A stretch of 64,000 nucleotides of DNA, from positions 124,001 through 188,000 of the forward strand of contig NHNK02000003.1 in assembly GCA_002173415.2 (NCBI GenBank), written 5' to 3'. A program made the position numbers and the translations under genes. Positions within the stretch are counted from its first letter, which is position 1. Each line of letters starts with the position of its first letter. Below, piece after piece: positions 55,265 through 62,200 of the stretch. The DNA comes from Marinomonas agarivorans (GTDB lineage Bacteria; Pseudomonadota; Gammaproteobacteria; Pseudomonadales; Marinomonadaceae). Under the pieces are notes generated by a model. That model had not been told where the DNA came from, searched no databases, and saw nothing but the letters and a program-made list of their open reading frames with translations.

Positions 55265-55300
55265 AGGTGCTTAGGGAAAAATAGGTGCTTAAAAGGTGCT
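55265..55300. repeat. Three copies of AGGTGCT(TA) beside the attachment site
   Basis: AGGTGCTTA at 55265-55273 and 55283-55291, AGGTGCT at 55294-55300. Iterated motifs next to a tRNA attachment site are where tyrosine integrases often have their arm-type binding sites. Confidence 0.55.
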
Positions 55301-55326
55301 GACATAAAAAAGAGCCTCTTAACTCT

Positions 55327-55452
55327 TTATCGTTTTTTACTACTTTCTAACTTTTGTATTCTCAACTCATGTTTAAGTAACACATAGCCAACAATTATTG
55401 TGACCATATCAGCCCCGCTTGCTGTGAGCTGATTAATTAGCTCTAATTCCAT
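55327..55452 (-). CDS. 41-residue membrane peptide of the prophage
   Basis: Reads MELELINQLTASGADMV then TIIVGYVLLKHELRI and a basic tail ending SSKKR. One hydrophobic segment. The start overlaps the stop of the 47-residue gene (TAATG). Its place right after the lysozyme-like gene suggests a lysis accessory (holin or spanin type), which is inference. Confidence 0.55.
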   Translation of the reverse strand: MELELINQLTASGADMVTIIVGYVLLKHELRIQKLESSKKR

Positions 55453-55595
55453 TATTCGATTACATCCTCCACTCGCTCACCGATAACATCACCAACTTGC
55501 GTAGCAACTGGTGCAGGCACGCCCACATAAATTAATGCGCAAGTAGCCACGGATGTTGCTATCCACTTTACCACTTTTGATTTTAAAAACTTCAT
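55452..55595 (-). CDS. 47-residue membrane peptide of the prophage
   Basis: Reads MKFLKSKVVKWIATSVATC and continues ALIYVGVPAPVA before an acidic end (GERVEDVIE). One membrane segment or a signal peptide. The start overlaps the stop of the lysozyme-like gene (TAATG). A lysis role such as holin is plausible from place and size. Confidence 0.55.
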   Translation of the reverse strand: MKFLKSKVVKWIATSVATCALIYVGVPAPVATQVGDVIGERVEDVIE

Positions 55596-56068
55596 TACAC
55601 AAATTCCTTAATTGATTGTTTAATATAAAAACTTGAAAAGGGCATATCGCCAATTTCAAACCGAATTATTGCTTTCACGATCTTGTAAAGATGGTCTTTA
55701 ACATTGATCTCTTGATTTGCATCGACTCCCACCGCGTTTGCCACAAACCCAACATACGCAGACGTGGGGTTTTCGTGAGCAGGAGCGTAGCGATTTAATA
55801 GACCGCTGATAGTATTAATGCCATGCAATTTTTGGTAATTAACAAGCAGCTTCGCACCCGCTCTTATGCCATAGCTATGACTTTTGAACGTCTCAAACGT
55901 TGGATCATCACCTTTAACTTTTCCATCCCAATCTATAGACGTTTTCACAACGTTCATGGGGTTTTTATTGCGCATTCCGCGCACATTATCTACAGCTAAC
56001 ATTTTGCTACCTCTATAAACTGCGTAAATCACGATTGGGCTAAGGATTACGAGAGCTACGTTATTCAT
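55595..56068 (-). CDS. Membrane-anchored lysozyme/transglycosylase-like enzyme
   Basis: 157 residues from MNNVALVILSPIVIYAVYR, whose ATG overlaps the stop of the upstream gene; a longer frame would overlap that gene completely. One N-terminal membrane segment (4-20), then the domain seen in phage structural lysozymes: GMRNKNPMNVV, DPTFETFKSHSYGIRAGAKLL, ISGLLNRYAPAHENPTSAYV, IIRFEIGDMPF. I infer peptidoglycan cleavage during entry or exit; the virion may carry it in its inner membrane. Confidence 0.7.
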   Translation of the reverse strand: MNNVALVILSPIVIYAVYRGSKMLAVDNVRGMRNKNPMNVVKTSIDWDGKVKGDDPTFETFKSHSYGIRAGAKLLVNYQKLHGINTISGLLNRYAPAHENPTSAYVGFVANAVGVDANQEINVKDHLYKIVKAIIRFEIGDMPFSSFYIKQSIKEFV

Positions 56069-56699
56069 AACGAATGCAATATAAGAAGTTAACGTTTTTA
56101 ACTCGTAATTCAGTGTCACTAAAGCCCGCCCCATCTCCAATAATTGCTTCATCACTACCAAAGCCAAGCGCTGTTTTTGTTGCAAAAACAGTTCTATTAA
56201 TTGCACCCTCAGCAATTGCCGCAGCACTATCTCCGGTTGCTTCCGTGCCTATTCTATTAATAAATCTATTACCCTTGATGTACCCGTAATTAACAAGTTC
56301 ATGCACTTGAGAGTGATTAGCAATATCCCTTTGATATGCGCCTTGAAGCCTAAACCCTTTATCTCTATTTGCCCCTAAATCCACACCGCGAGCAAAAACA
56401 CCCCTATGATCTGGAATTGAAAAAGTTGTTGAGCCGTCACCCTCGCCAAAAGAGCCAAATCTAAAACTTTTGTATGACTGGGGAACTAAATTCCCACTGT
56501 TCTTAGCAAACTCCCACAGCAAAGGATAATCTGCACGCAACACCTCGGAACCATCACAAATCAGCGTACCCGCTGGCGCAACGGCAGAAGCGTATTTCTC
56601 TATTTGTCCGACATTGCCAGCACTAGACGCACCGCCAGAGCTTTCTAATGCTGCAATACGAGCATTTAACGCAGACGCACCAACGAACACAGCACCCAT
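56061..56699 (-). CDS. Tail-collar-like protein, probable receptor-binding spike
   Basis: 212 residues. After a short Ala/Gly-rich helix it contains the phage tail-collar / microcystin-dependent-protein pattern: APAGTLICDGSEVLRADYPLLWEF, FSIPDHRGVFARGVD and the C-terminal NVNFLYCIRYE. In tailed phages this domain sits on fibres and contacts the host. Here, in a tailless phage, I infer a vertex spike or receptor-binding protein. Adjacent to the repeat-bearing protein with no gap. Confidence 0.7.
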   Translation of the reverse strand: MGAVFVGASALNARIAALESSGGASSAGNVGQIEKYASAVAPAGTLICDGSEVLRADYPLLWEFAKNSGNLVPQSYKSFRFGSFGEGDGSTTFSIPDHRGVFARGVDLGANRDKGFRLQGAYQRDIANHSQVHELVNYGYIKGNRFINRIGTEATGDSAAAIAEGAINRTVFATKTALGFGSDEAIIGDGAGFSDTELRVKNVNFLYCIRYE

Positions 56700-57557
56700 C
56701 TAAAATTCCTCCAATACATGAACAGTGATATTTTCAGTAGCAGAAGTATTCCAAATTCTCACAGTATCACTATGATATTGCTCAAGCTCACCAAGTAAGC
56801 CACCGCCACAGACCAGAACCGCACCCGTGTTAGCTGTTGCTGTATCATGACTCACACGAGCAAAAACAGTGCTTTCAGAATCAATATAGGCTTGAATAAA
56901 CAAACGCTTTCTATTTGCTCTTGCAGAGATTAAAAGCGAGTCATTAGCGAGTATTTCATACTCTGAAGTTTCGACATTTTGAGCGCTATCAGAAGCAACG
57001 GTAACCGCTGGCATAGAACTAATAGAAACGCTAGAGCCGCTTACATCGACTTGGTTCGTCACCTCAGCTTGCACACTAGGTAAAGACGCAATATTTAGTG
57101 CGTTAGTAACTTCAGCTTGAACTGATGGCATAGAACTAATAGAAACGCTAGAGCCGCTTACATCGACTTGGTTCATCACCTCAGCTTGCACACTAGGTAA
57201 AGACGCAATATTTAGTGCGTTAGTAACTTCAGCTTGAACTGATGGCATAGAATTAATATCTACACGCCCGATAACATCTACTTGATTCTGTATTGTCGCG
57301 CTTACTGTTGAGCCTTCGAACAACTTTCTAAACTCACCATCGCAGACAATCACATTTGCAAGCACTGGCGTAGTGCCTTTGTTTTGCACTGTTATTTTGC
57401 TGAATTTTGGAAAACGCACAGATGATCCACTCGGTATTTCTGCACGCTCGCCCTCAGCTTGAACAGCTAACGTATGAGCACCCGACAAATAAACGAATGA
57501 TTCCCCTGATTGCGGAATTTCTCTTATTTCCAACGGCTGTAAATATAATTCCATCAT
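56700..57557 (-). CDS. Repeat-bearing virion protein, spike-stalk candidate
   Basis: 285 residues. Residues 1-80 look like a small beta domain (ETREIPQSG-like, SGAHTLAVQAEGERAEIP); the middle (about 100-185) consists of 39-residue repeats with alternating NQVDVSGSSVSISSMPSVQA and EVTNALNIASLPSVQA, typical of a fibrous beta stalk; the C-terminal 90 residues form a beta-rich head (LLISARANRKRLFIQAY, GAVLVCGGGLLGEL). It overlaps the upstream gene by four bases. I infer a spike component by analogy to PM2 P1, without claiming homology. Confidence 0.6.
   Translation of the reverse strand: MMELYLQPLEIREIPQSGESFVYLSGAHTLAVQAEGERAEIPSGSSVRFPKFSKITVQNKGTTPVLANVIVCDGEFRKLFEGSTVSATIQNQVDVIGRVDINSMPSVQAEVTNALNIASLPSVQAEVMNQVDVSGSSVSISSMPSVQAEVTNALNIASLPSVQAEVTNQVDVSGSSVSISSMPAVTVASDSAQNVETSEYEILANDSLLISARANRKRLFIQAYIDSESTVFARVSHDTATANTGAVLVCGGGLLGELEQYHSDTVRIWNTSATENITVHVLEEF
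57010..57243. repeat. Two tandem 117-base repeats inside the stalk gene
   Basis: The two units differ by a single base (G to A, changing Thr to Met). The near identity shows recent duplication and predicts variation in stalk length. Confidence 0.93.
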
Positions 57558-58021
57558 CTACCCCTTGTCATGACTAGCAGCACGACACCAATACCAACCA
57601 CCACAACAACAGCCCCAACCACATTAGCACCAATAGCCGAACCACTTTTCAAACTCTTTGCTAAGTCTTTAATTGCATTGGTAGAGTTCGCATTACTAGC
57701 AATATTTTTATTTAACAACTCTTGTGAAAACTCAATATTGTTTTCAATTGCATTAGATGAAAAATCTACTATTTTACCTGCCAGCGCTGTATTTTGACTT
57801 AATGCATTATTTGTTACTCTCTCATTTACACTAATAACATCATTGCCAAACTCTAAAGCAGTCTCGCCAAATCCAAATGCCCCTTCAACCGCTCCATGAT
57901 CGGTTGTTGTTACTGTATTATTGTTACCAGCAACAACCGTTTCGGCATCTTCCATGCCTTGTAGCGAGTAGTTTGTTACATGATTGTTTGTTGTATTCCT
58001 GCTACTTGATTTACCCCCCAT
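57554..58021 (-). CDS. Prophage virion membrane protein
   Basis: 155 residues. Polar N-terminus rich in Asn/Thr/Ser (NTTNNHVTNYSLQG), central helical region (about 45-125) and one C-terminal membrane segment (ANVVGAVVVVVGIGVVLLVM) followed by TRGR. A tail-anchored structural protein is likely, as PM2-type virions have an internal membrane. Family not recognised. Confidence 0.6.
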   Translation of the reverse strand: MGGKSSSRNTTNNHVTNYSLQGMEDAETVVAGNNNTVTTTDHGAVEGAFGFGETALEFGNDVISVNERVTNNALSQNTALAGKIVDFSSNAIENNIEFSQELLNKNIASNANSTNAIKDLAKSLKSGSAIGANVVGAVVVVVGIGVVLLVMTRGR

Positions 58022-58024
58022 AAT

Positions 58025-58402
58025 CTACCCCACAAGCGCTACCTGATAGACGCGCTCCACTTCTTCACCACCAAATCCATACGATGAGTAAAGACGATGC
58101 AACGCCTCATTTCCGTGATAACGAATGCAATCAAAACCAAGGCGCTTGGCGTTATCAATTAACACTCGCCCCGCTTCTTTCATTCCTTCACCAGCCGCAC
58201 AGACAATTACAAGTTCTTTCTTTCCAGAGCTTAATTCCTCACCACGAGTAACGACAAACAAATCAGCAGTATCAGATTCAAGCTTGTATAAATGGCTAAT
58301 GCCGTCTTGTACTTGATTTCTGATTTCTTCAAAATCGTTAGCGCAGGCTTTTTGTAGCTTTTCTGGCACTTCATACGGCCAAGACATTCTAGTTACTTTC
58401 AT
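58025..58402 (-). CDS. GNAT-like N-acetyltransferase of the prophage
   Basis: 125 residues. The pattern fits a short GNAT fold: LFVVTRGEE, KKELVIVCAAGEGMKEAGRVLI, AKRLGFDCIRYHGNEALHRLYSSYGF. The acetyl-CoA loop is replaced by CAAGEGMKEAG, so activity is uncertain. It lies between genes for membrane proteins and overlaps the next gene by four bases. Confidence 0.6.
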   Translation of the reverse strand: MKVTRMSWPYEVPEKLQKACANDFEEIRNQVQDGISHLYKLESDTADLFVVTRGEELSSGKKELVIVCAAGEGMKEAGRVLIDNAKRLGFDCIRYHGNEALHRLYSSYGFGGEEVERVYQVALVG

Positions 58403-58608
58403 TTTTTCCTACCTTTCACCATGTACCAAATCACCGCCAAAATAACAGCGCCAATAATTAAAGAAGAGGAACCTTTGATACTGGTTCCTGTGTTGTAGTC
58501 ACCAAAGGAAAAGCCCCCGAGAGAGTTAACGCCGCCTTGGTTTGCCGCTGTAGAACTTAAATCTGGATTAATGTCACCACCACCAGAACTAATACCTGGT
58601 ATACTCAT
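58399..58608 (-). CDS. Small prophage membrane protein
   Basis: 69 residues: a Gly/Ser-rich N-terminal half (MSIPGISSGGGDINPDL) and one C-terminal membrane helix (SSLIIGAVILAVIWYMV) with a basic end KGRKK. Its start overlaps the stop of the 28-residue gene. Probable virion membrane protein. Confidence 0.6.
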   Translation of the reverse strand: MSIPGISSGGGDINPDLSSTAANQGGVNSLGGFSFGDYNTGTSIKGSSSLIIGAVILAVIWYMVKGRKK

Positions 58609-58694
58609 TAGACAACTCCTAATTTCTTAGAAACAAAAAACGAGACCACAGCAACAATGAGAGACTTAACTAGATAAGATAGAAAACCACCCAT
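58608..58694 (-). CDS. 28-residue membrane peptide of the prophage
   Basis: Reads MGGFLSYLVKSLIVAVVSF and ends FVSKKLGVV. One membrane helix. Start and stop both overlap neighbours (TAATG), strong support for translation despite the size. Confidence 0.55.
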   Translation of the reverse strand: MGGFLSYLVKSLIVAVVSFFVSKKLGVV

Positions 58695-58843
58695 TAGATA
58701 ACCCCCATTTTCACATGCAGAACAAACCATGCAGCCGCAGCAACAAGCAGCCACTTAACCCAACCGAACGAGTCACCAGCCCACCACCCCAAACCGAAGC
58801 CACCCGCACCCGCCAAAAGCGGTACCAAAAAAACTAACGGCAT
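58694..58843 (-). CDS. 49-residue membrane protein of the prophage
   Basis: Two hydrophobic segments, MPLVFLVPLLAGAGGFGLG and WLLVAAAAWFVLHV, joined by WWAGDSFGWVK. It starts one base after the previous stop, behind GGGGAGAAAG, and its stop overlaps the 28-residue gene. Likely structural. Confidence 0.6.
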   Translation of the reverse strand: MPLVFLVPLLAGAGGFGLGWWAGDSFGWVKWLLVAAAAWFVLHVKMGVI

Positions 58844-59140
58844 TTACTTTCTCCCCAACATCAAGACAACGACCAACAGCACAACAACCAAGATGCCACC
58901 ACCAATAAAATAAGGCGTATAAGACATAGGTGTCCCCGTATTACCAACGACTGCACCCGTATTGTTTTGTGCATTTGGTACGCTTGTAGCAGTTGCACCC
59001 GATGCTGAAGCCTCAGCCGCAGCAGAGCTTGCCGCACTTCTTGGGGCGCTTTCTCTATCTTCCCACCACCCAGTTACAGACGATTCAGCATTATCATAAG
59101 CACTGGAAGCAGCGGATTTAATATCCCCCCAAAGACTCAT
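58844..59140 (-). CDS. Small prophage membrane protein next to the capsid gene
   Basis: 98 residues: N-terminal amphipathic part (MSLWGDIKSAASSAYDNAES), Ala/Ser-rich middle and C-terminal membrane helix (YFIGGGILVVVLLVVVLML) with a basic GRK end. It follows the capsid gene by three bases. Position resembles that of virion membrane proteins in PM2-like phages. Confidence 0.6.
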   Translation of the reverse strand: MSLWGDIKSAASSAYDNAESSVTGWWEDRESAPRSAASSAAAEASASGATATSVPNAQNNTGAVVGNTGTPMSYTPYFIGGGILVVVLLVVVLMLGRK

Positions 59141-59143
59141 AAT

Positions 59144-59974
59144 TTAACCCTTACCAAATGGCTCAACTTGTTTTACAGATTCAACCAAGATAGGAACAGA
59201 AGCCGCATTCTCAAGCTCAGCTCTAAATACAAATTCAGATCGATAACCCGTATTTAGTACGTCTGCTTGCTCAAAACCATACATAGTTGGATCAAGCACG
59301 AAATAACCAGATTGCGGAACACGATCTACACGCGATTGCTGGAATTCTTGCGCAACTTTCGTAACGTCAAAAAGCACAACACTGTCACGCTCAACAATTA
59401 ATCGATTTACACTGCCCTTAAAATACGCACGTCTTATACTGACATCCGCAGAAGCTGGAAAAGTAGTAAAATCATTCCATCCTGTGGCATTTGCTTGAAA
59501 AATATGAGTCTTAATACGAGGGACAAAAATACGCTTTTCCTGTGCTGGCGCTTGATAAGAAATCGCCTCAAGTGACAAGGCACCCGACCCATTTTCTATC
59601 TCAACTTCTAGCGTAATGTTTTCACCTTGCAACGTTACAAGGCCGCCAAAATACGCACCCGTTTGGTTTTTGGCAGTCGGATTGGTAAAAGGAATAACAA
59701 AGATACCGCTTTTTGTTAGATTGCCACTACCATCAAAAGACGCTTCTTGCACATAATGGCCTTTGTATTGCTCCATCATTACAAGCTGTTCACCAGACAC
59801 CTGAACAATATTGTCACCATTTAACACAACGTTAACTTGTCGAATTTGTTCTGGCCTGAGAGAAGTAACTAATTGAATCTCGTTATAAGTAGGACCTGTC
59901 GGTAAAGACATAGACGCCTTTGAACCCCAACCTACACCATTGAACCCATTCAAACGCTTAGGAACTAATAACAT
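59144..59974 (-). CDS. Putative double-jelly-roll major capsid protein
   Basis: 276 residues, close to the about 269 of PM2 P2, behind GGGGGTAATA. The N-terminal pattern KASMSLPTGPTYNEIQL, then RPEQIRQVNVVLNGDNI, resembles what I remember of PM2 P2 (S-x-LP-G-TY--I-L, then QI--V-V-L-G). It is beta-rich, with a second half of similar size beginning near RIKTHIFQA, as two jelly rolls require. No signal or membrane segment. Capsid identity rests on size, position after the ATPase and the pattern; structure prediction would settle it. Confidence 0.68.
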   Translation of the reverse strand: MLLVPKRLNGFNGVGWGSKASMSLPTGPTYNEIQLVTSLRPEQIRQVNVVLNGDNIVQVSGEQLVMMEQYKGHYVQEASFDGSGNLTKSGIFVIPFTNPTAKNQTGAYFGGLVTLQGENITLEVEIENGSGALSLEAISYQAPAQEKRIFVPRIKTHIFQANATGWNDFTTFPASADVSIRRAYFKGSVNRLIVERDSVVLFDVTKVAQEFQQSRVDRVPQSGYFVLDPTMYGFEQADVLNTGYRSEFVFRAELENAASVPILVESVKQVEPFGKG

Positions 59975-59983
59975 TATTACCCC

Positions 59984-60094
59984 CTAATCGCTTAGAACAT
60001 CTTCAACAGCGTCTACGTTATTAGACGCCCAAACAACCAAGGCTGATACTGCAAGAGCAACAACAACCATCGGCACATATTTTTTTACATTCAT
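59984..60094 (-). CDS. 36-residue membrane peptide at the head of the capsid operon
   Basis: Reads MNVKKYVPMVVVALAVSAL and continues VVWASNNVDAVEDVLSD: one membrane helix with a short acidic tail. It is the first gene of the structural run, nine bases before the capsid start. Confidence 0.55.
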   Translation of the reverse strand: MNVKKYVPMVVVALAVSALVVWASNNVDAVEDVLSD

Positions 60095-60102
60095 GTTTTC
60101 TT

Positions 60103-60174
60103 ACCTGTTTAAAATTAAAAATTATTTGTTTTGAACAGGTCGAAAATTAGCAAATCGGTTTAGGTATCGGTCAA
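60103..60174 (-). promoter_or_regulatory. Candidate promoter/operator of the structural genes
   Basis: The 151-base gap between ATPase and capsid operon holds an inverted repeat ACCTGTT (60103-60109) / AACAGGT (60134-60140) and, on the minus strand, TTGACC (60169-60174) with TAATTT (60144-60149) 19 bases on. The spacing is poor, so the promoter call is weak; the inverted repeat could be a regulator site. Confidence 0.4.
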
Positions 60175-60245
60175 GGGGGAGAAATGCACGGAAGCCTAAA
60201 GGTATCCTGTAACATTTCTTTACATAAAAGAGGGACAAATATGGG

Positions 60246-60938
60246 TTATGCAGCCAGTTTTTTTAACTTGCCAGAATCAAATTGACCAATATTGTGATCG
60301 TCTTTCTTCATTAAATAATGGTATTTCGGTAAAGCAATAATCTTATCAACGGGTAAATCCAATTCATTCGCCAAATAAACAGCATCTTGCTTGCGTTGCT
60401 GTCTGCCAACCCATTTGATCGAACATTGCCCCATTACTGTTTTAGGTACTTCTTGACCCCTTTGGAAAATACAAATCGCATGAATACCGAATTTACGGCC
60501 ACCCGTCAGTATTTCGCCAAATGCACCGCGAGCCGCTCCACTTGTGTTTACGCATTTTGCTAGTTCTTCAAAGATGACTTTTAACGGCTTCTTATGTAGT
60601 CCGTCACCTGCACCCCATACCACTTTAGAAAAAGCTTCTAGGTTCTTAGCGTTGGCCCCATCTTTTGGACTGTAAGCAATTTTAAAACCTCGACAACCCT
60701 TAGCAGCACGGGCAGCGAATAAAGCACGAGCAAAAGCAGCCAATGACGTATAGCGCCTCACTTCTCGACCACAAAGAGAATCATAATCATGATATGGATC
60801 GAATAACGCCACTTGATCGGTGGCCTTGATAACTCCTACCTGCTTAACGCCCGTTGTTTTACCAGACCCAGAAGAACCAACAAAAAGCGCATGCTCAGCG
60901 CTTAGCCTATTGTTTGGATTGATTGGCTGTAAGATCAT
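60246..60938 (-). CDS. FtsK/HerA-type genome-packaging ATPase
   Basis: 230 residues. Walker A in FVGSSGSGKTTGVKQVG (about 20-36), VALFDPYHDYDSL after the P-loop, Walker B in PLKVIFEELAKCV, and the later HAICIFQRGQEVPK with the sensor-like Gln. Small size and motif order fit the packaging ATPases of membrane-containing double-jelly-roll phages such as PM2 P9 and PRD1 P9. It should pump DNA into the capsid. It overlaps the upstream gene by four bases. Confidence 0.82.
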   Translation of the reverse strand: MILQPINPNNRLSAEHALFVGSSGSGKTTGVKQVGVIKATDQVALFDPYHDYDSLCGREVRRYTSLAAFARALFAARAAKGCRGFKIAYSPKDGANAKNLEAFSKVVWGAGDGLHKKPLKVIFEELAKCVNTSGAARGAFGEILTGGRKFGIHAICIFQRGQEVPKTVMGQCSIKWVGRQQRKQDAVYLANELDLPVDKIIALPKYHYLMKKDDHNIGQFDSGKLKKLAA

Positions 60939-61438
60939 GCGGCCACCCTGACACGCTCTTTCTCTTGCGCGGCTTTTTTAGCTTTGGCTTTTTCGATATC
61001 TTGAGCCTTTAAGGTTTGAGCTGTGTCGATACCCTCGCTTACAAGCTTACCGACTGCCATCGCCGCTTTAATCTCAGCGTCATATTGAGCGAGCCACAAA
61101 GGCAATAAAGCGCCATACTTAATCAGTACTGGGCTTAGGTTTTCAATAGCGTATTCCTTAGTGCCTGCTGTGAATTCAAAATCTTTATGAATCACGCGCT
61201 TTAATGCAAATTCGATCATGCCGAGGCCGCCCATTGCTGTTAATTGTGCGGTTTGAGCGTCCATTTCTTCCTTGACTTTTTCAGCTTTTTGCTCGGCTTT
61301 TTCGGCTTCTGGGTCGAAATCGTTTTGATTTTCCTCGGCTTCAAGTGCTTTTAAAAAGTCCGCCTGTTCTTCTGTTATTGTCGTATGCTCCACGGTTTCC
61401 AGTTCTTTTTCTTGATTGTTTTCTAATTCTTCGCTCAT
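60935..61438 (-). CDS. Acidic helical hypothetical protein of the prophage
   Basis: 167 residues, not recognised. Very acidic first half (ENNQEKELETVEHTTITEE, EAEKAEQKAEKVKEEMDAQT), a hydrophobic-helical middle (YGALLPLWLAQYDAEIKAAM) and a basic end (KAKAKKAAQEKERVRVAA). Overlaps both neighbours by four bases. It may be a scaffold or a packaging partner of the ATPase; this is only from position. Confidence 0.55.
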   Translation of the reverse strand: MSEELENNQEKELETVEHTTITEEQADFLKALEAEENQNDFDPEAEKAEQKAEKVKEEMDAQTAQLTAMGGLGMIEFALKRVIHKDFEFTAGTKEYAIENLSPVLIKYGALLPLWLAQYDAEIKAAMAVGKLVSEGIDTAQTLKAQDIEKAKAKKAAQEKERVRVAA

Positions 61439-61857
61439 GCTGTTTGTTCCTTGTTTTTACTTGGTTTACGAGTCGCAAAAATTGCGGTTATTAAAGCGGC
61501 CAAAAGTGCCAACGCACCCCATAGCATGGGTGGCGGTGTTGGCATACCTTTAGGCTTACTTTCGGTATCCGTTTTCGGCTTAATTTCGGTATCTTCCGAA
61601 ACGCTGGAAGCCGCATTCTGTGTTGGTATAGCGGCGTTTTCGGTGGTATCTGATACCGAAGCGCTTACAAGGTCATCACGGGATGCCTTTAGGTTTTCAG
61701 AAAGCCATTTTTGGCGGCTTACACCGTGACCCTGATTTGTGCCGCAAGCAGGGCAAACGGTATAAAGTGATGAGCGCTTACCACTCGCCTTTCTCACCTC
61801 TGCTATTTCTTTACAGTGCCTTTCTGAGCACTCAATAAAACCCATTATTTCAGCCAT
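61435..61857 (-). CDS. Zinc-ribbon protein with C-terminal membrane helix
   Basis: 140 residues. A four-cysteine ribbon at the N-terminus (CSERHCKE, then CPACGTNQGHG), a Ser/Thr/Asp-rich spacer (about 60-105), and one membrane segment near the end (PMLWGALALLAALITAIF) with a basic tail. It may bind DNA at the virion membrane. Not recognised as a family. Confidence 0.6.
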   Translation of the reverse strand: MAEIMGFIECSERHCKEIAEVRKASGKRSSLYTVCPACGTNQGHGVSRQKWLSENLKASRDDLVSASVSDTTENAAIPTQNAASSVSEDTEIKPKTDTESKPKGMPTPPPMLWGALALLAALITAIFATRKPSKNKEQTA

Positions 61858-62065
61858 CTACCAACTCCCTTAACGCCAGTTCGTTAATTACTTGATCATT
61901 CAAAAGCGCCACTTGCTTAACAGCAGTAACAACATCGTTTAGCTTTGCTGGATTCATCATTAACGACATTGGGCTTACACCCTCAAAACTAACCAAAACA
62001 TTTGCCAATTCTGTATTTGCAAACTTTCGCCTTTGCATAAGCTCTTTCAATTCTTCATTTGTCAT
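61850..62065 (-). CDS. Small helical hypothetical protein of the prophage
   Basis: 71 residues: MTNEELKELMQRRKFANTE, with LNDVVTAVKQVALLNDQVIN later; no membrane segment, not recognised. GGTAGGAAAA ribosome site. It overlaps the zinc-ribbon gene by eight bases and follows the replication gene. Confidence 0.55.
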   Translation of the reverse strand: MTNEELKELMQRRKFANTELANVLVSFEGVSPMSLMMNPAKLNDVVTAVKQVALLNDQVINELALRELVDG

Positions 62066-62112
62066 TTTTCCTACCTTTTTTGTTTAATTTCCCATTTTTT
62101 AAAATCACGTAC

Positions 62113-62200
62113 AGTTATTGACACGAGTCGAACTAACACACCTCCCCATAAAGCCCATCTAAATAGACAATTTTTCTAGGCGGGGAGTTATTGACACGAG
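62113..62200. repeat. 15-base direct repeat at the end of the replication gene, candidate origin
   Basis: AGTTATTGACACGAG occurs at 62113-62127, just after the replication gene, and at 62186-62200, inside its last codons. AACTA follows both copies, with TCG inserted in the first. Rolling-circle initiators often nick in or near their own gene, so these are candidate origin or nick sites. Confidence 0.5.
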
